From Leptospira biflexa serovar Patoc strain 'Patoc 1 (Paris)' (lineage in GTDB: Bacteria; Spirochaetota; Leptospiria; Leptospirales; Leptospiraceae), in NCBI RefSeq assembly GCF_000017685.1, contig NC_010602.1, forward strand, positions 1,939,501-2,003,500: a stretch of 64,000 nucleotides of DNA, written 5' to 3'. Positions within the stretch are counted from its first letter, which is position 1. Each line of letters starts with the position of its first letter. Both the position numbers and the translations under genes were made by a program. Positions 46,317 through 54,344 of this stretch are shown piece after piece. The notes below the pieces were generated by a model that did not search any database, had not been told where the DNA came from, and worked only from the letters and a program-made list of their open reading frames with translations.

Positions 46317-46377
46317 AAACCCAAACGGGAACCTAGAATAGTTCCTGATATGGGTTATAAGAATTAGAGGAAAGAAA

Positions 46378-47334
46378 TCATTCCTCGGATTCCTTTCCAC
46401 AAATGAGAGCCTTGAAATAATACCAACGATTCTTATAAACAAAGTTTTTTGGTGTTTTTCTTTTTAGTAGAACTTCTAGATACATTCTACTTTCTTTTAG
46501 AATTTCGTTATTAGATTTCCCTTCATTAAGAATTTTATAGTCATGATGATTCTTCAACTTAGAAGCAATTACATGATTTGTAAAATTATTCCTTTCTAAT
46601 AATTCAAAATCACCTTTTCTATTAACTTTGATAAATGTTTCATGATATGGAAGAGAATTGATTTTTTCATTCAGCATTTCTTTTAATAACTCCTTGAGTT
46701 TCCCTGAATCCAAACATTCAATTATATACAAAGTATCATTAATTTTATAAAAAACCCTTCCTAAGAACATAATGTTCTTATCATAAAAGACAATTTTACC
46801 TAAATCAATTAAATAAGAAACAAAATCTCCTTTCTCTAACACTTCATTACTTTCAAACACTTGTAGATGAAATATATTATCACGATTTTTAACTAGATTT
46901 AAAGTAGTTTGGATTATATCACACGTTTGCTTTACTATTTGATTATTCAAATCTTTTTGATTATATAATTGATTTTTAAGATTCTCTATTTTATTCAAAT
47001 GAATTTCTAGTTTTTCTTTCTCTTTGCGGTTTTCAATGTAAGTATTTGTTTTTTCTTTAAAATAAGTATAAACAATATCACTACCATTCTGAATTAGTAT
47101 AGGGAAAGCTAACATCATTCCAAATGGGACACCTAACCTAGTTTTCCATTCACTATATAAAAAAGAATTAAAGATTAAAACTGCATCGGGGTCACGGATG
47201 TTTACAAACAAATCTATCAGAATATCATAATTAGTTATGACAAAGGTGAAGATAAATGAACCGATGAATGGATGTCCAATTCTATCCAATATAATCTGTG
47301 TAAATCCTCTGGTTGCTTGATCCTCTGCTGACAT
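46378..47334 (-). CDS. AT-rich membrane protein with coiled coil, function unknown
   Basis: 318 residues from the ATG at 47332-47334 (MSAEDQ), preceded by GAGGAG five bases upstream; the open frame continues upstream through a terminator hairpin, which argues against a longer start. Two hydrophobic segments near the N-terminus (about 20-45 and 65-90) lead into a coiled-coil-like helix (about 95-135, KEKEKLEIHLNKIENLKNQLY) and an alpha/beta C-terminal half rich in Lys and Asn. The base composition is clearly more AT-rich than that of the neighbours, suggesting acquisition by transfer. Confidence 0.6.
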   Translation of the reverse strand: MSAEDQATRGFTQIILDRIGHPFIGSFIFTFVITNYDILIDLFVNIRDPDAVLIFNSFLYSEWKTRLGVPFGMMLAFPILIQNGSDIVYTYFKEKTNTYIENRKEKEKLEIHLNKIENLKNQLYNQKDLNNQIVKQTCDIIQTTLNLVKNRDNIFHLQVFESNEVLEKGDFVSYLIDLGKIVFYDKNIMFLGRVFYKINDTLYIIECLDSGKLKELLKEMLNEKINSLPYHETFIKVNRKGDFELLERNNFTNHVIASKLKNHHDYKILNEGKSNNEILKESRMYLEVLLKRKTPKNFVYKNRWYYFKALICGKESEE

Positions 47335-47352
47335 CGAAACTCCTCTAGATAT

Positions 47353-47379
47353 AAAAAAAAACGAGGAGTAAAATCCTCG
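47353..47379 (-). terminator. Terminator/attenuator just upstream of the AT-rich gene
   Basis: Read on the minus strand: CGAGGA, loop TTTTAC, TCCTCG, then nine T (the plus strand shows the A-run at 47353-47361). It ends about 20 bases before the start codon of the 318-residue protein, an unusual place for a terminator. Confidence 0.65.
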
Positions 47380-47420
47380 CTCTCTATCAGCTAACATGTG
47401 GAATTTCCTGTCTAGTGAAT

Positions 47421-47666
47421 TTATGGGTTATTATAATATACAGACAAAGGCTTTGAAATTGAGGTATCAGGAACCACTTTCTTTTCCAGCTTATGGACAC
47501 GGCTCGATAGTTTTTCCAAAATGAATGAGCTAGAATTGGTATGGATTCAATATAATTTTCATTAGAACTAACTGTGGAAACCTCTCCTAGGTAAATCAAT
47601 TCATTTCCCTTCCTCATCTTTACAACCAATGTGTGTTTGAATTTGCTGGAAACAAGGGTAGAAAGG
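47421..47666 (-). pseudogene. Frameshifted gene relic
   Basis: The minus strand encodes a protein-like stretch in one frame from about 47666 (LTNDLSTLVSSKFKHTLVV, then KMRKGNELIYLGEVSTVS and NENYIESIPILAHS) and then, after the shift near 47525, a different frame reads ILEKLSSRVHKLEKKVVPDT and ends at TAA 47421-47423. The unshifted frame continues as an unlikely Trp/Ile-rich tail. This fits an old gene with a one-base change and a missing 5' part next to the IS relic. No family recognised. Confidence 0.4.
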
Positions 47667-47702
47667 TCATTCGTTAACTTGTTAAATTCTCAAAGTCTGC
47701 CA

Positions 47703-48024
47703 TTCATAGGACTGATAAAGGATATAAATTCCTCTGAGGGTATAAGAATCATAAGTAAATAATTCATTCCGATAGAAGTAATGATCCAAGATATAATTTA
47801 TTTAAGGAAGGTGGGTGGCTTAAGATGGAGTCTCTAGCAATGGTGCGGAAGCAAGGAATAATATTCTGAAGCAATCGTTCCGATCTTATGGCTATATCTC
47901 ACCTAAGTGGAGCCAACTGGCATTAAGTGAGTTAAGTTTTCTAGGGAACGTAAGATTTGTCCCTGAGTTGAGGGAATTATTGACTTTGGGGGAATCTAAA
48001 ACTGTTGGCTTTGGTGATTTCCAC
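47703..48024 (+). pseudogene. Decayed 3' fragment of an IS1595-type transposase (copy A)
   Basis: This stretch aligns by eye with the last third of the transposase at 48037-49186 (shift about 1162 bases). Left of 47929 it is degraded, with mismatches, gaps and in-frame stops; from 47929 to 48036 it is identical to 49091-49198. It stops after the same right end as the intact copy. No promoter or start belongs to it. It is a remnant of an earlier insertion or of a tandem arrangement. Confidence 0.75.
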
Positions 48025-48036
48025 TGCTCGAAGGGG
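47929..48036 (+). repeat. 108-base perfect direct repeat, left copy
   Basis: Identical base for base to 49091-49198. It covers the last 96 bases of the transposase-type element plus 12 bases of the tRNA-Leu 3' end (plus-strand TGCTCGAAGGGG). The flanking bases to the left differ (about 80% identity) and those to the right differ completely. Confidence 0.9.
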
Positions 48037-49282
48037 ACGTATCACCAATCCCCCCAATCCTTCATATAGAAACTCCAAATACTTCTATTCACCCTTCCTA
48101 CCTAAGTTCACTAGAACTACTTATACAAAACCTACTAAGAACCTCTCTCCCATAGACAATGAACAAATCAAAAGAGAATACACTCTTAGAACTCTCTCAA
48201 TACTAAACACCATCTATCCCAAAAGATGCAACTGCCCTAAGTCCCTAGAGAACCCTTCCCTCAATTTCTTAAGACTAAAAGGGAAAGAATCCATAGCCAG
48301 ATGTTCTCACTGCCACAAACAAATCAGCATCACTGCAAACACACCCTTCCAAAACATAAAACTACCCTTCGCCTATATCTCTTACACCATCCAAGACCAG
48401 ATCTTACAATACCCAAAGACCATGACCTCCAAAGAGATCGCAAGAAAACTAGGTCTTCCATACAAAACAGCTTATTATCTTAAGAAACGTATCCAGGTAT
48501 TCTTCTCACATCTCAATGAGTCACTCAGGGAACAGTTATACAAAGAACTAGAAGAGAACTCTAAAAACTTCAGACTACCAAAGGAAGGTGACCTCAAGGA
48601 AACCCTTAAAAATCAGCCTGTTGCAGTAGCCGACTCAGTGGTGTTATATTCCTCATCCTTAAGAGCAAACAAACATAGATCGAGAAGGTTCAAGGGAGGA
48701 ACTGCATCCATCTATGCTTCTAATTCCATAGGAGGACACCAAATCGGAACCCTTGTTCATACGATTGGCATTAACGGCGGTATGACTTTCTACAAATCGA
48801 TTCCTTTGAATAACCAACACTACTTAGAAAAAGACTTAGAAGAAACCATCCCTAAGAATGTAACCCTTTTTACAGATGAAGGATATGGATTCCTATGGGA
48901 CAGACCTAACCATAAGTCAGTGAATCACTCGAAGAAATCAAATGATCCAAGATACAATATGAGCCGAGAGAGATGGGTCACTAAAGAGGGTGTGTCTTCC
49001 AATGGAGCGGAAGCGAGGAATAATATTTTGAAGCAGTCATTCAGGTCGTATGGCTACATCTCTCCAAAGTGGAGTCAACTGGCATTGAATGAGTTAAGTT
49101 TTCTAGGGAACGTAAGATTTGTCCCTGAGTTGAGGGAATTATTGACTTTGGGGGAATCTAAAACTGTTGGCTTTGGTGATTTCCACTGCTCGAAGGGGGA
49201 CTCGAACCCCCACACCTTGCGGCACTACCACCTCAAAGTAGCGTGTCTACCAATTCCACCATCCGAGCAGGTGTATATGTAG
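48005..49282 (+). CDS. IS1595/ISXO2-type transposase reading frame
   Basis: 425 codons open. The N-terminal half holds a zinc-ribbon pair (CNCPKS and CSHCHKQ), then the helix-turn-helix-like TSKEIARKLGLPYKTAYYLKKRIQ. The DDE-type core shows ADSVVL, TLFTDEGYGFL and NGAEARNNILKQSFRSYGYISPKWSQ, whose order and spacing follow the ISXO2-like domain. Inside the element (48037-49186) there is neither an ATG, GTG or TTG before the conserved region nor a stop: the first usable starts (TTG 48005, TTG 48011, GTG 48014) lie in the preceding repeat, and the frame runs on through the tRNA gene to 49282. Confidence 0.7.
   Translation: MALVISTARRGRITNPPNPSYRNSKYFYSPFLPKFTRTTYTKPTKNLSPIDNEQIKREYTLRTLSILNTIYPKRCNCPKSLENPSLNFLRLKGKESIARCSHCHKQISITANTPFQNIKLPFAYISYTIQDQILQYPKTMTSKEIARKLGLPYKTAYYLKKRIQVFFSHLNESLREQLYKELEENSKNFRLPKEGDLKETLKNQPVAVADSVVLYSSSLRANKHRSRRFKGGTASIYASNSIGGHQIGTLVHTIGINGGMTFYKSIPLNNQHYLEKDLEETIPKNVTLFTDEGYGFLWDRPNHKSVNHSKKSNDPRYNMSRERWVTKEGVSSNGAEARNNILKQSFRSYGYISPKWSQLALNELSFLGNVRFVPELRELLTLGESKTVGFGDFHCSKGDSNPHTLRHYHLKVACLPIPPSEQVYM
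48037..49186 (+). mobile_element. IS1595-type insertion element (copy B)
   Basis: About 1150 bases between two copies of TGCTCGAAGGGG (48025-48036 and 49187-49198). Inside each end lies a short inverted repeat: ATCACCAA at 48041-48048 and TTGGTGAT at 49173-49180. The right end abuts the discriminator base of tRNA-Leu. The exact boundaries are uncertain, since the 12-base repeat is longer than the 8-base duplication usual for the family. Confidence 0.7.
49091..49198 (+). repeat. 108-base perfect direct repeat, right copy
   Basis: Partner of 47929-48036. The last 12 bases are the genuine 3' end of the tRNA-Leu gene, read on the plus strand. Confidence 0.9.
49187..49268 (-). tRNA. tRNA-Leu (anticodon GAG)
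   Basis: 82 bases on the minus strand. Acceptor stem GCTCGGA with TTCGAGC (one G-T pair), D-arm containing GGAATTGGTAGAC, anticodon stem CTACT/GGTAG around loop TTGAGGT (anticodon GAG, reads CUC and CUU), a long variable arm (TGCCGCAAGGTG) typical of a class II leucine tRNA, and T-arm GGGGGTTCGAGTCCCCC. CCA is not encoded; the next bases belong to the insertion element. The gene is intact. Confidence 0.95.
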
Positions 49283-49285
49283 GAC

Positions 49286-49313
49286 AGGTTAGGAAAACGG
49301 GTTCTTTCGTCAA
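49286..49313 (-). promoter_or_regulatory. Putative promoter of tRNA-Leu
   Basis: On the minus strand: TTGACG (49313-49308), 16 bases, TAACCT (49291-49286), 17 bases before the first base of the tRNA. Good -35, moderate -10. Confidence 0.55.
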
Positions 49314-49374
49314 GGAGATGAATTTTCTCTTGTCACTTGCCCTTGGTATTCAGTAGGTTGTAGGGGTCATCCGT

Positions 49375-50013
49375 ATGCAAGTTTCCGATTTAACCTTTCG
49401 TTTTAAATTACTCTTCCTTGGGTTCCTTTCCCCGGTATTCCTGACTCTTGGGTTGTTTTTTTCAAGTCCCTATTGGTTGGGAACAAATGATCCATACTTA
49501 AAATCGGATGTAGCAGTCTTAGAAATGACAGAAGACCTCCCTACCAAAAAACATTTAAAAAATGTAGCTACACTCTATACCAAAGGTGACTTCAAGAAAC
49601 TAATTCTTGTTAGTAGGGAAGATAAATCTCAAAATAAATTCTTCAGTCCTGTTGAAATTGATCAAAAAACGAAGGAAATCCTCATTTCGAACGGGATACC
49701 TGGTACGCAAATGCAGACTGTTATCATCAGTACATCCAAAATGGGTGACACAGACGAGGCATCCAAAAACCTATTAAAAATAGCTGTTTCCGACAACTTA
49801 GGTTCCATTTTACTTCTCACACGTGAGTTTGAAAAACGCCGTGTTTTGAAAATATACAAAAAAACCTTAACCAGTTTGCCAGTGAAAGTGACAGCCTACG
49901 GTTTTCCATCTGAAGTTTCTGCCTCTAATTGGTTTTTATCAGAATCAGGCGTGAAAGAAATTTCTGTTGAATTAGTACGTTATATTTATTCTTACACTAG
50001 AGGTATCCTTTAA
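49375..50013 (+). CDS. Membrane-anchored YdcF/DUF218-like protein
   Basis: 212 residues. One N-terminal hydrophobic anchor (about 10-32), then an alpha/beta domain whose order resembles DUF218 (YdcF/ElyC): [10 protein letters not shown]-x-x-A-x-LY-like [49 protein letters not shown], and [19 protein letters not shown]. The usual glycine-rich first loop (LGGG) is not evident, so the assignment is tentative. ElyC relatives act in envelope or peptidoglycan precursor control. Ends one base before lysS. Confidence 0.5.
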   Translation: MQVSDLTFRFKLLFLGFLSPVFLTLGLFFSSPYWLGTNDPYLKSDVAVLEMTEDLPTKKHLKNVATLYTKGDFKKLILVSREDKSQNKFFSPVEIDQKTKEILISNGIPGTQMQTVIISTSKMGDTDEASKNLLKIAVSDNLGSILLLTREFEKRRVLKIYKKTLTSLPVKVTAYGFPSEVSASNWFLSESGVKEISVELVRYIYSYTRGIL

Positions 50014-50014
50014 A

Positions 50015-51508
50015 ATGGATGAAATTAAAGATTCAAACGAACTCATCGAACAACGAATTCAAAAAATTCAAGACTTAAAAACAAAAGGAATCAACCCCTA
50101 CCCACTTCGTTTTTTTCCCAATTCCAATTCAAAATTTTTGTTGGAAAATTTTGATCCAAACAACACTGAAAAAAAATCTTTCAAACTCGGCGGACGTTTG
50201 CATGCAAAACGTGTGATGGGAAAGGCAAGTTTTGCCCACCTCAAAGATGCGGAAGGCCTCATCCAATTGTATGCCACACGTGATGACTTGGGTGAAGAAA
50301 ATTATTCTCTATTCAAATCCCTTGACCTTGGGGATTGGATTGGAATCGAGGGATGGTTATTCCAAACACAAAAAGGTGAAACCACTCTTCATTTAACGAA
50401 TGTTCAACTACTTGCAAAATGCATTCGACCGCTACCAGTCGTGAAGGAAAAAGACGGTGTGATTTATGATGCCTTCTCTGATGTAGAACAAAGGTATCGA
50501 ATGCGGTATGTGGACCTTGTGGTCAATGAAAACGTCCGCGAAACGTTTAAAATGCGTTCTCGTATCATTTCAGAAATTCGAAAGTTTCTTACAAATGAAG
50601 GGTTTTTGGAAGTGGAAACTCCTATGATGCAACCCATTGCAGGTGGTGCAGCGGCAAGACCTTTTGTTACCCACCACAATACTTTGGATATGGAACTCTT
50701 TTTACGGATTGCACCCGAACTCTATTTAAAACGACTCATTGTGGGTGGAATGGACCGAGTGTTTGAATTGAACCGTAACTTTCGGAATGAAGGGATCTCC
50801 ACCAAACACAATCCTGAATTTACAATGATGGAAGCCTATATGGCCTTTGGCGATATGGAAGCCATGCTTTCTCTCACAGAAAGGATGATCGTTTCTGTTG
50901 CCACTGCCATTGGAAAAGGTTTAAAATTTCCTTATGGAAAGGACCAAATTGACCTGACGCCACCTTGGAAACGAGTGAAGTACATCGACATCATCAAAGA
51001 CTACTCGGGAATTGATTTTAGCCAAATTACCGATGTCAAAGAAGCCATAGAAAAAGCCAAAGCGAAAGGAGTGGATTCTTCTGATTCCGTTTCGATATGG
51101 AAGGTATGTGACGATGTGTTTAGTTCGCTTGTGGAACCACACCTCATCCAACCCATCTTTATCACAGACTTTCCGAAAGAACTCTCTCCCCTTGCCAAAT
51201 CAAGAGAAGATGATCCAAAGTATGTAGAACGTTTTGAACCCTATGTGGCAGGAAGAGAGATTGGGAACGCCTTCACTGAGTTAAACGATCCTTTTGACCA
51301 AAGGGAACGTTTTGAAGAACAGGTGAAACAAAGGGAAGCGGGCGACGATGAAGCCTTCATGATGGATGATGACTACATCCGAGCTTTGGAATATGGACTT
51401 CCGCCAACGGGTGGCCTAGGGATTGGAATTGATCGACTTGTGATGTTACTCACAGACTCCCATTCCATTCGGGATACCATCCTATTCCCACTCATGCGTC
51501 CAGAATAG
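50015..51508 (+). CDS. lysS: Lysyl-tRNA synthetase, class II
   Basis: 497 residues (E. coli LysS 505). An N-terminal OB-fold (about 55-150, [22 protein letters not shown]) binds the anticodon; class II motif 1 begins at [21 protein letters not shown], motif 2 is [20 protein letters not shown] and motif 3 [15 protein letters not shown]. It charges tRNA-Lys in the cytoplasm. The start follows the YdcF-like gene by one base, so both are likely one transcript. No truncation or odd residues seen. Confidence 0.97.
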   Translation: MDEIKDSNELIEQRIQKIQDLKTKGINPYPLRFFPNSNSKFLLENFDPNNTEKKSFKLGGRLHAKRVMGKASFAHLKDAEGLIQLYATRDDLGEENYSLFKSLDLGDWIGIEGWLFQTQKGETTLHLTNVQLLAKCIRPLPVVKEKDGVIYDAFSDVEQRYRMRYVDLVVNENVRETFKMRSRIISEIRKFLTNEGFLEVETPMMQPIAGGAAARPFVTHHNTLDMELFLRIAPELYLKRLIVGGMDRVFELNRNFRNEGISTKHNPEFTMMEAYMAFGDMEAMLSLTERMIVSVATAIGKGLKFPYGKDQIDLTPPWKRVKYIDIIKDYSGIDFSQITDVKEAIEKAKAKGVDSSDSVSIWKVCDDVFSSLVEPHLIQPIFITDFPKELSPLAKSREDDPKYVERFEPYVAGREIGNAFTELNDPFDQRERFEEQVKQREAGDDEAFMMDDDYIRALEYGLPPTGGLGIGIDRLVMLLTDSHSIRDTILFPLMRPE

Positions 51509-51526
51509 AACCGAACATTTTCGTAT

Positions 51527-51563
51527 AAAAAAACCTCTCCGAACCAATGGGTGCCGGAGAGGT
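51527..51563 (-). terminator. Terminator hairpin after the lipoprotein gene / lysS
   Basis: ACCTCTCCG (51533-51541) pairs with CGGAGAGGT (51555-51563) around a 13-base loop. On the minus strand it is followed by a T-run (A-run at 51527-51533), so it is strongest for the gene at 51669-52217; it may also stop lysS. Confidence 0.75.
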
Positions 51564-51569
51564 GATTGT

Positions 51570-51653
51570 TTCGGGAAACGTTTGATTTCCCGAACGATTC
51601 CAAAACGAAATCAATTCTCTTCCACTCTGTGCGCTTTTCTTACAAAACGCACA
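51570..51653. other. Two further hairpins in the lysS-lipoprotein gap
   Basis: TTCGGGAAA/TTTCCCGAA (51570-51578 and 51586-51594, 7-base loop) and TGTGCG/CGCACA (51628-51633 and 51648-51653, extended inside by TTTT/AAAA with one bulged C). Together with the terminator before them three hairpins stand in 130 bases. Confidence 0.6.
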
Positions 51654-51668
51654 CAAATGGAAAATCAA

Positions 51669-52217
51669 TTAACGTTTGTTGATATTCAATTTTGGTTCTG
51701 ATTCAATCACACGGATCAGTTTGGATAAATTGGATTGGAAACTAGCGGTTTGGCTTCCATTCAATTGGTAATTGATGGTTTCCTTTCGGTTGGTATAACT
51801 AATCGTGATATTTTGATTTTCCCCAATTTTAGGAAGCACTTCTTGAGTCAGTGCCGAAGTGACAACGATGGTATCCGAATAATCGGTGTTTGTCTTTTTT
51901 AAGTTGTACCATGTATCCCCTAATTTCAAAGAAACTCCGATTGGAATGTCCACATCAAACGTTCCGATTTCATAGAGTAAAAAATAAGTCACAGCTCCAG
52001 TGCCATTATCACGTTCTGCTTTGAAATACACACAAGGTCGTTTTCCTGAGAAAACCCATAGGTATTTTTGCATACAGATGTCTTTAGAAATAGCCGTTTG
52101 TTGCTCTAAAGTTGGTTCCGGGGTCACCACAAAGGCCTTACTCCCTGAACAGGAAATGAGGACCAAAAAAAGGAGGGAAATGGAGGAAATTCGGGTCAAT
52201 GAGAAGATTCTTTCCAT
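51669..52217 (-). CDS. Lipoprotein, function unknown
   Basis: 182 residues. Lipobox at about residues 20-23 (LVLISC), mature protein starts at Cys. Then a hydrophilic domain with strands such as GAVTYFLLYEIG and PIGVSLKLGDTWYNLKK, and a Cys in the KDICMQKYLWVFSGKRPCVYF segment; no family recognised. ATG at 52217 follows a sequence that overlaps the divergent serA leader. It stands alone on the minus strand. Confidence 0.8.
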   Translation of the reverse strand: MERIFSLTRISSISLLFLVLISCSGSKAFVVTPEPTLEQQTAISKDICMQKYLWVFSGKRPCVYFKAERDNGTGAVTYFLLYEIGTFDVDIPIGVSLKLGDTWYNLKKTNTDYSDTIVVTSALTQEVLPKIGENQNITISYTNRKETINYQLNGSQTASFQSNLSKLIRVIESEPKLNINKR

Positions 52218-52274
52218 GATAAGCCCAACCTTTTTCGAGATGCAAGGTTTGGCAAAGGAAAAAATCCTGTTCCT

Positions 52275-53498
52275 ATGGTATCTTATCCCAAAGGAAAAAT
52301 AAAAGTCCTACTCCTGGAAAACATCCACAAGGATGCATATGAACTTTTCCACCGAGATGGTTTTGATGTGACTCTCGTCAAAGATGCGATGGAAGAAGCG
52401 GAACTCATCGAAAAAATCGCAGATGTTCATGTCCTCGGCATCCGCAGCAAAACAAATGTCACAAAGAAAGCGTTAGACAATGCAAAAAAATTAATGACGA
52501 TCGGCTGTTTTTGTATTGGAACGAACCAAGTCGAATTGGAAGAAGCAGAAAAAAAAGCAGTTCCCGTTTTTAATGCTCCCTATAGCAACACTCGGTCAGT
52601 CGCAGAACTTGTGATAGCTGAGATCATCATGCTCGCAAGGAAAGCATCTGACCAATCAAAAGATGTCCACCTTGGTAAATGGAATAAAATAGCCAAGGGA
52701 TGTTTTGAAGTACGAGGAAAAACGCTTGGGATCATTGGGTATGGGCATATTGGAACACAAGTATCCGTACTTGCCGAATCCATGGGGATGCGTGTTGTGT
52801 TTTATGATATCATTTCCAAACTCCCACTTGGGAATGCAACCGCTGCGCATAATTATGAAGAAGTTCTAAGACAAGCTGATTTTATCTCCTTTCATGTACC
52901 GGAAACAGAAGAGACCAAAAATTTATTCCGAAAAGAACATTTACCACTTCTAAAAGATGGCTCCTATGTTTTGAATTTGTCTCGCGGAAAGGTTTTGGAA
53001 ATTGATGCCCTTGTCGAAGGAATCAAATCTGGAAAAATTGCGGGAGCAGGTGTGGATGTTTTCCCAGAAGAACCTAAGTCCAATGATGATCCCTTTGTGA
53101 GCGCACTCCAAGGTTTACCAAATGTAATCCTCACACCTCATATTGGAGGATCCACTGAGGAAGCGCAAAAAAATATTGGAACAGAAGTTGCGGAAAAATT
53201 ATTAAAATTCATCAACAACGGCTCTACCACTTTTTCTGTGAATTTTCCCAATATTGAACTTGGAAGTTTGAAATCCGGTTATCATCGTATTTTAAACATC
53301 CACCAAAACCAACCAGGGTTTTTACGGGACATCAACTCGATCATCTCGGATATGGGCGGAAATATCCTAACTCAAAACCTCAGCACATCAACAAACATAG
53401 GTTATTTGAGTATGGAAATCGACAAAAACCTGGGTGATGAATTGAAAGATAAAATCAAAGCCCACAAACATTCGATTCGCACTCGAATTCTCTACTAA
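52275..53498 (+). CDS. serA: D-3-phosphoglycerate dehydrogenase with ACT domain
   Basis: 407 residues (E. coli SerA 410). The catalytic core has the 2-hydroxyacid dehydrogenase hinge, NAD-binding GIIGYGHIGTQVSVLAESMGM, the catalytic Arg and Glu in NLSRGKVLEI and GVDVFPEEP, and the His in ILTPHIGGSTEEAQKNIG. A C-terminal ACT domain (about 330-407, RILNIHQNQPGFLRDINSIIS) binds serine for feedback inhibition, as in the E. coli type. It starts serine biosynthesis. Gene gloB follows 24 bases later. Confidence 0.96.
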   Translation: MVSYPKGKIKVLLLENIHKDAYELFHRDGFDVTLVKDAMEEAELIEKIADVHVLGIRSKTNVTKKALDNAKKLMTIGCFCIGTNQVELEEAEKKAVPVFNAPYSNTRSVAELVIAEIIMLARKASDQSKDVHLGKWNKIAKGCFEVRGKTLGIIGYGHIGTQVSVLAESMGMRVVFYDIISKLPLGNATAAHNYEEVLRQADFISFHVPETEETKNLFRKEHLPLLKDGSYVLNLSRGKVLEIDALVEGIKSGKIAGAGVDVFPEEPKSNDDPFVSALQGLPNVILTPHIGGSTEEAQKNIGTEVAEKLLKFINNGSTTFSVNFPNIELGSLKSGYHRILNIHQNQPGFLRDINSIISDMGGNILTQNLSTSTNIGYLSMEIDKNLGDELKDKIKAHKHSIRTRILY

Positions 53499-53522
53499 CC
53501 AACCGGGAAGGATCAGATCATC

Positions 53523-54299
53523 ATGATGGAAGTCCTTCCCATTTTTACGAACTCACCCTTACGCAATTACACCTATCTCATTTACTCAAATCGAACAGGC
53601 GAAGTGTATTGTGTGGATCCTTATAACGCTCCACTCCTTCTCGATTTGATGAAAAAAATGGGTTTAAAACTCAAAGGGATTTTGAACACACATGAACATG
53701 GGGACCACACAGAAGGGAATTTAGAACTGAAAGAGGCAACAAATTGTCTTGTGTATGGACATACAAAGGCAAAAAATACCATCCCTGGCCTTGATACAAC
53801 TCTGAAAGAAGGTGACATCTGTTTTTCGACCGAAGGCGAAAGTATTGAGGTTTGGGACACTCCTGGCCATACATTTTCCCATTTGAGTTTTGTTCATAAA
53901 AATCCAAACACCATCCTTGGGATTTTTTCAGGGGATACCTTATTCAATGTCGGTGTGGGAAATTGTTTTCGAGGTGGTGATCCGAATACCCTTTACGAAA
54001 CCATAAAGAATCGATATGCCACTCTTCCCGATTCCTGTCTTTTGTATCCAGGGCATGACTACTGGGAAAATAATTTGGCATTTTCAAATCACGTGGAACC
54101 AAACCATGATTTTCGCGACCGGTTCCAAAAAACAAGGACCGAACACTTCCAATCCACTTTAGGATTGGAAAGGCAATTGAGTCCTTTTTTTCGACTTGGG
54201 TCTGGAGGAATAAAAGAGCGTCTAACAGAATTAGGTGAATCTTTCACTGATGATAGGTCCATTTTTTTACGCTTACGAAAACTAAGGGATCGTTGGTAA
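53523..54299 (+). CDS. gloB: Hydroxyacylglutathione hydrolase (glyoxalase II)
   Basis: 258 residues, as E. coli GloB (251). The metal site is complete: NTHEHGDHTEGN (T-H-x-H-x-D-H), His in TPGHTFSHLSF, Asp in IFSGDTLFNVG, His in YPGHDYWENN. It hydrolyses S-lactoylglutathione to D-lactate and glutathione, so it presupposes glutathione, which fits the glutathione genes near 62-64 kb. Immediately upstream of a MAPEG protein (45 bases), a family that also uses glutathione. Confidence 0.93.
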   Translation: MMEVLPIFTNSPLRNYTYLIYSNRTGEVYCVDPYNAPLLLDLMKKMGLKLKGILNTHEHGDHTEGNLELKEATNCLVYGHTKAKNTIPGLDTTLKEGDICFSTEGESIEVWDTPGHTFSHLSFVHKNPNTILGIFSGDTLFNVGVGNCFRGGDPNTLYETIKNRYATLPDSCLLYPGHDYWENNLAFSNHVEPNHDFRDRFQKTRTEHFQSTLGLERQLSPFFRLGSGGIKERLTELGESFTDDRSIFLRLRKLRDRW

Positions 54300-54344
54300 A
54301 ATTTTCATTTTACATTTTTAAAATCTCCTTTTAGGATTTGTTAT

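Noticed and set aside
47387..47629. Intact 80-residue minus-strand protein
   Set aside because: The second half of this frame looks random while a neighbouring frame looks protein-like, so a frameshifted relic is the better reading; it also runs through the terminator region.
45836..49268. Prophage or integrative element with integrase
   Set aside because: No integrase, recombinase or phage structural gene is present; only the IS1595-type transposase and the tRNA repeat are seen.
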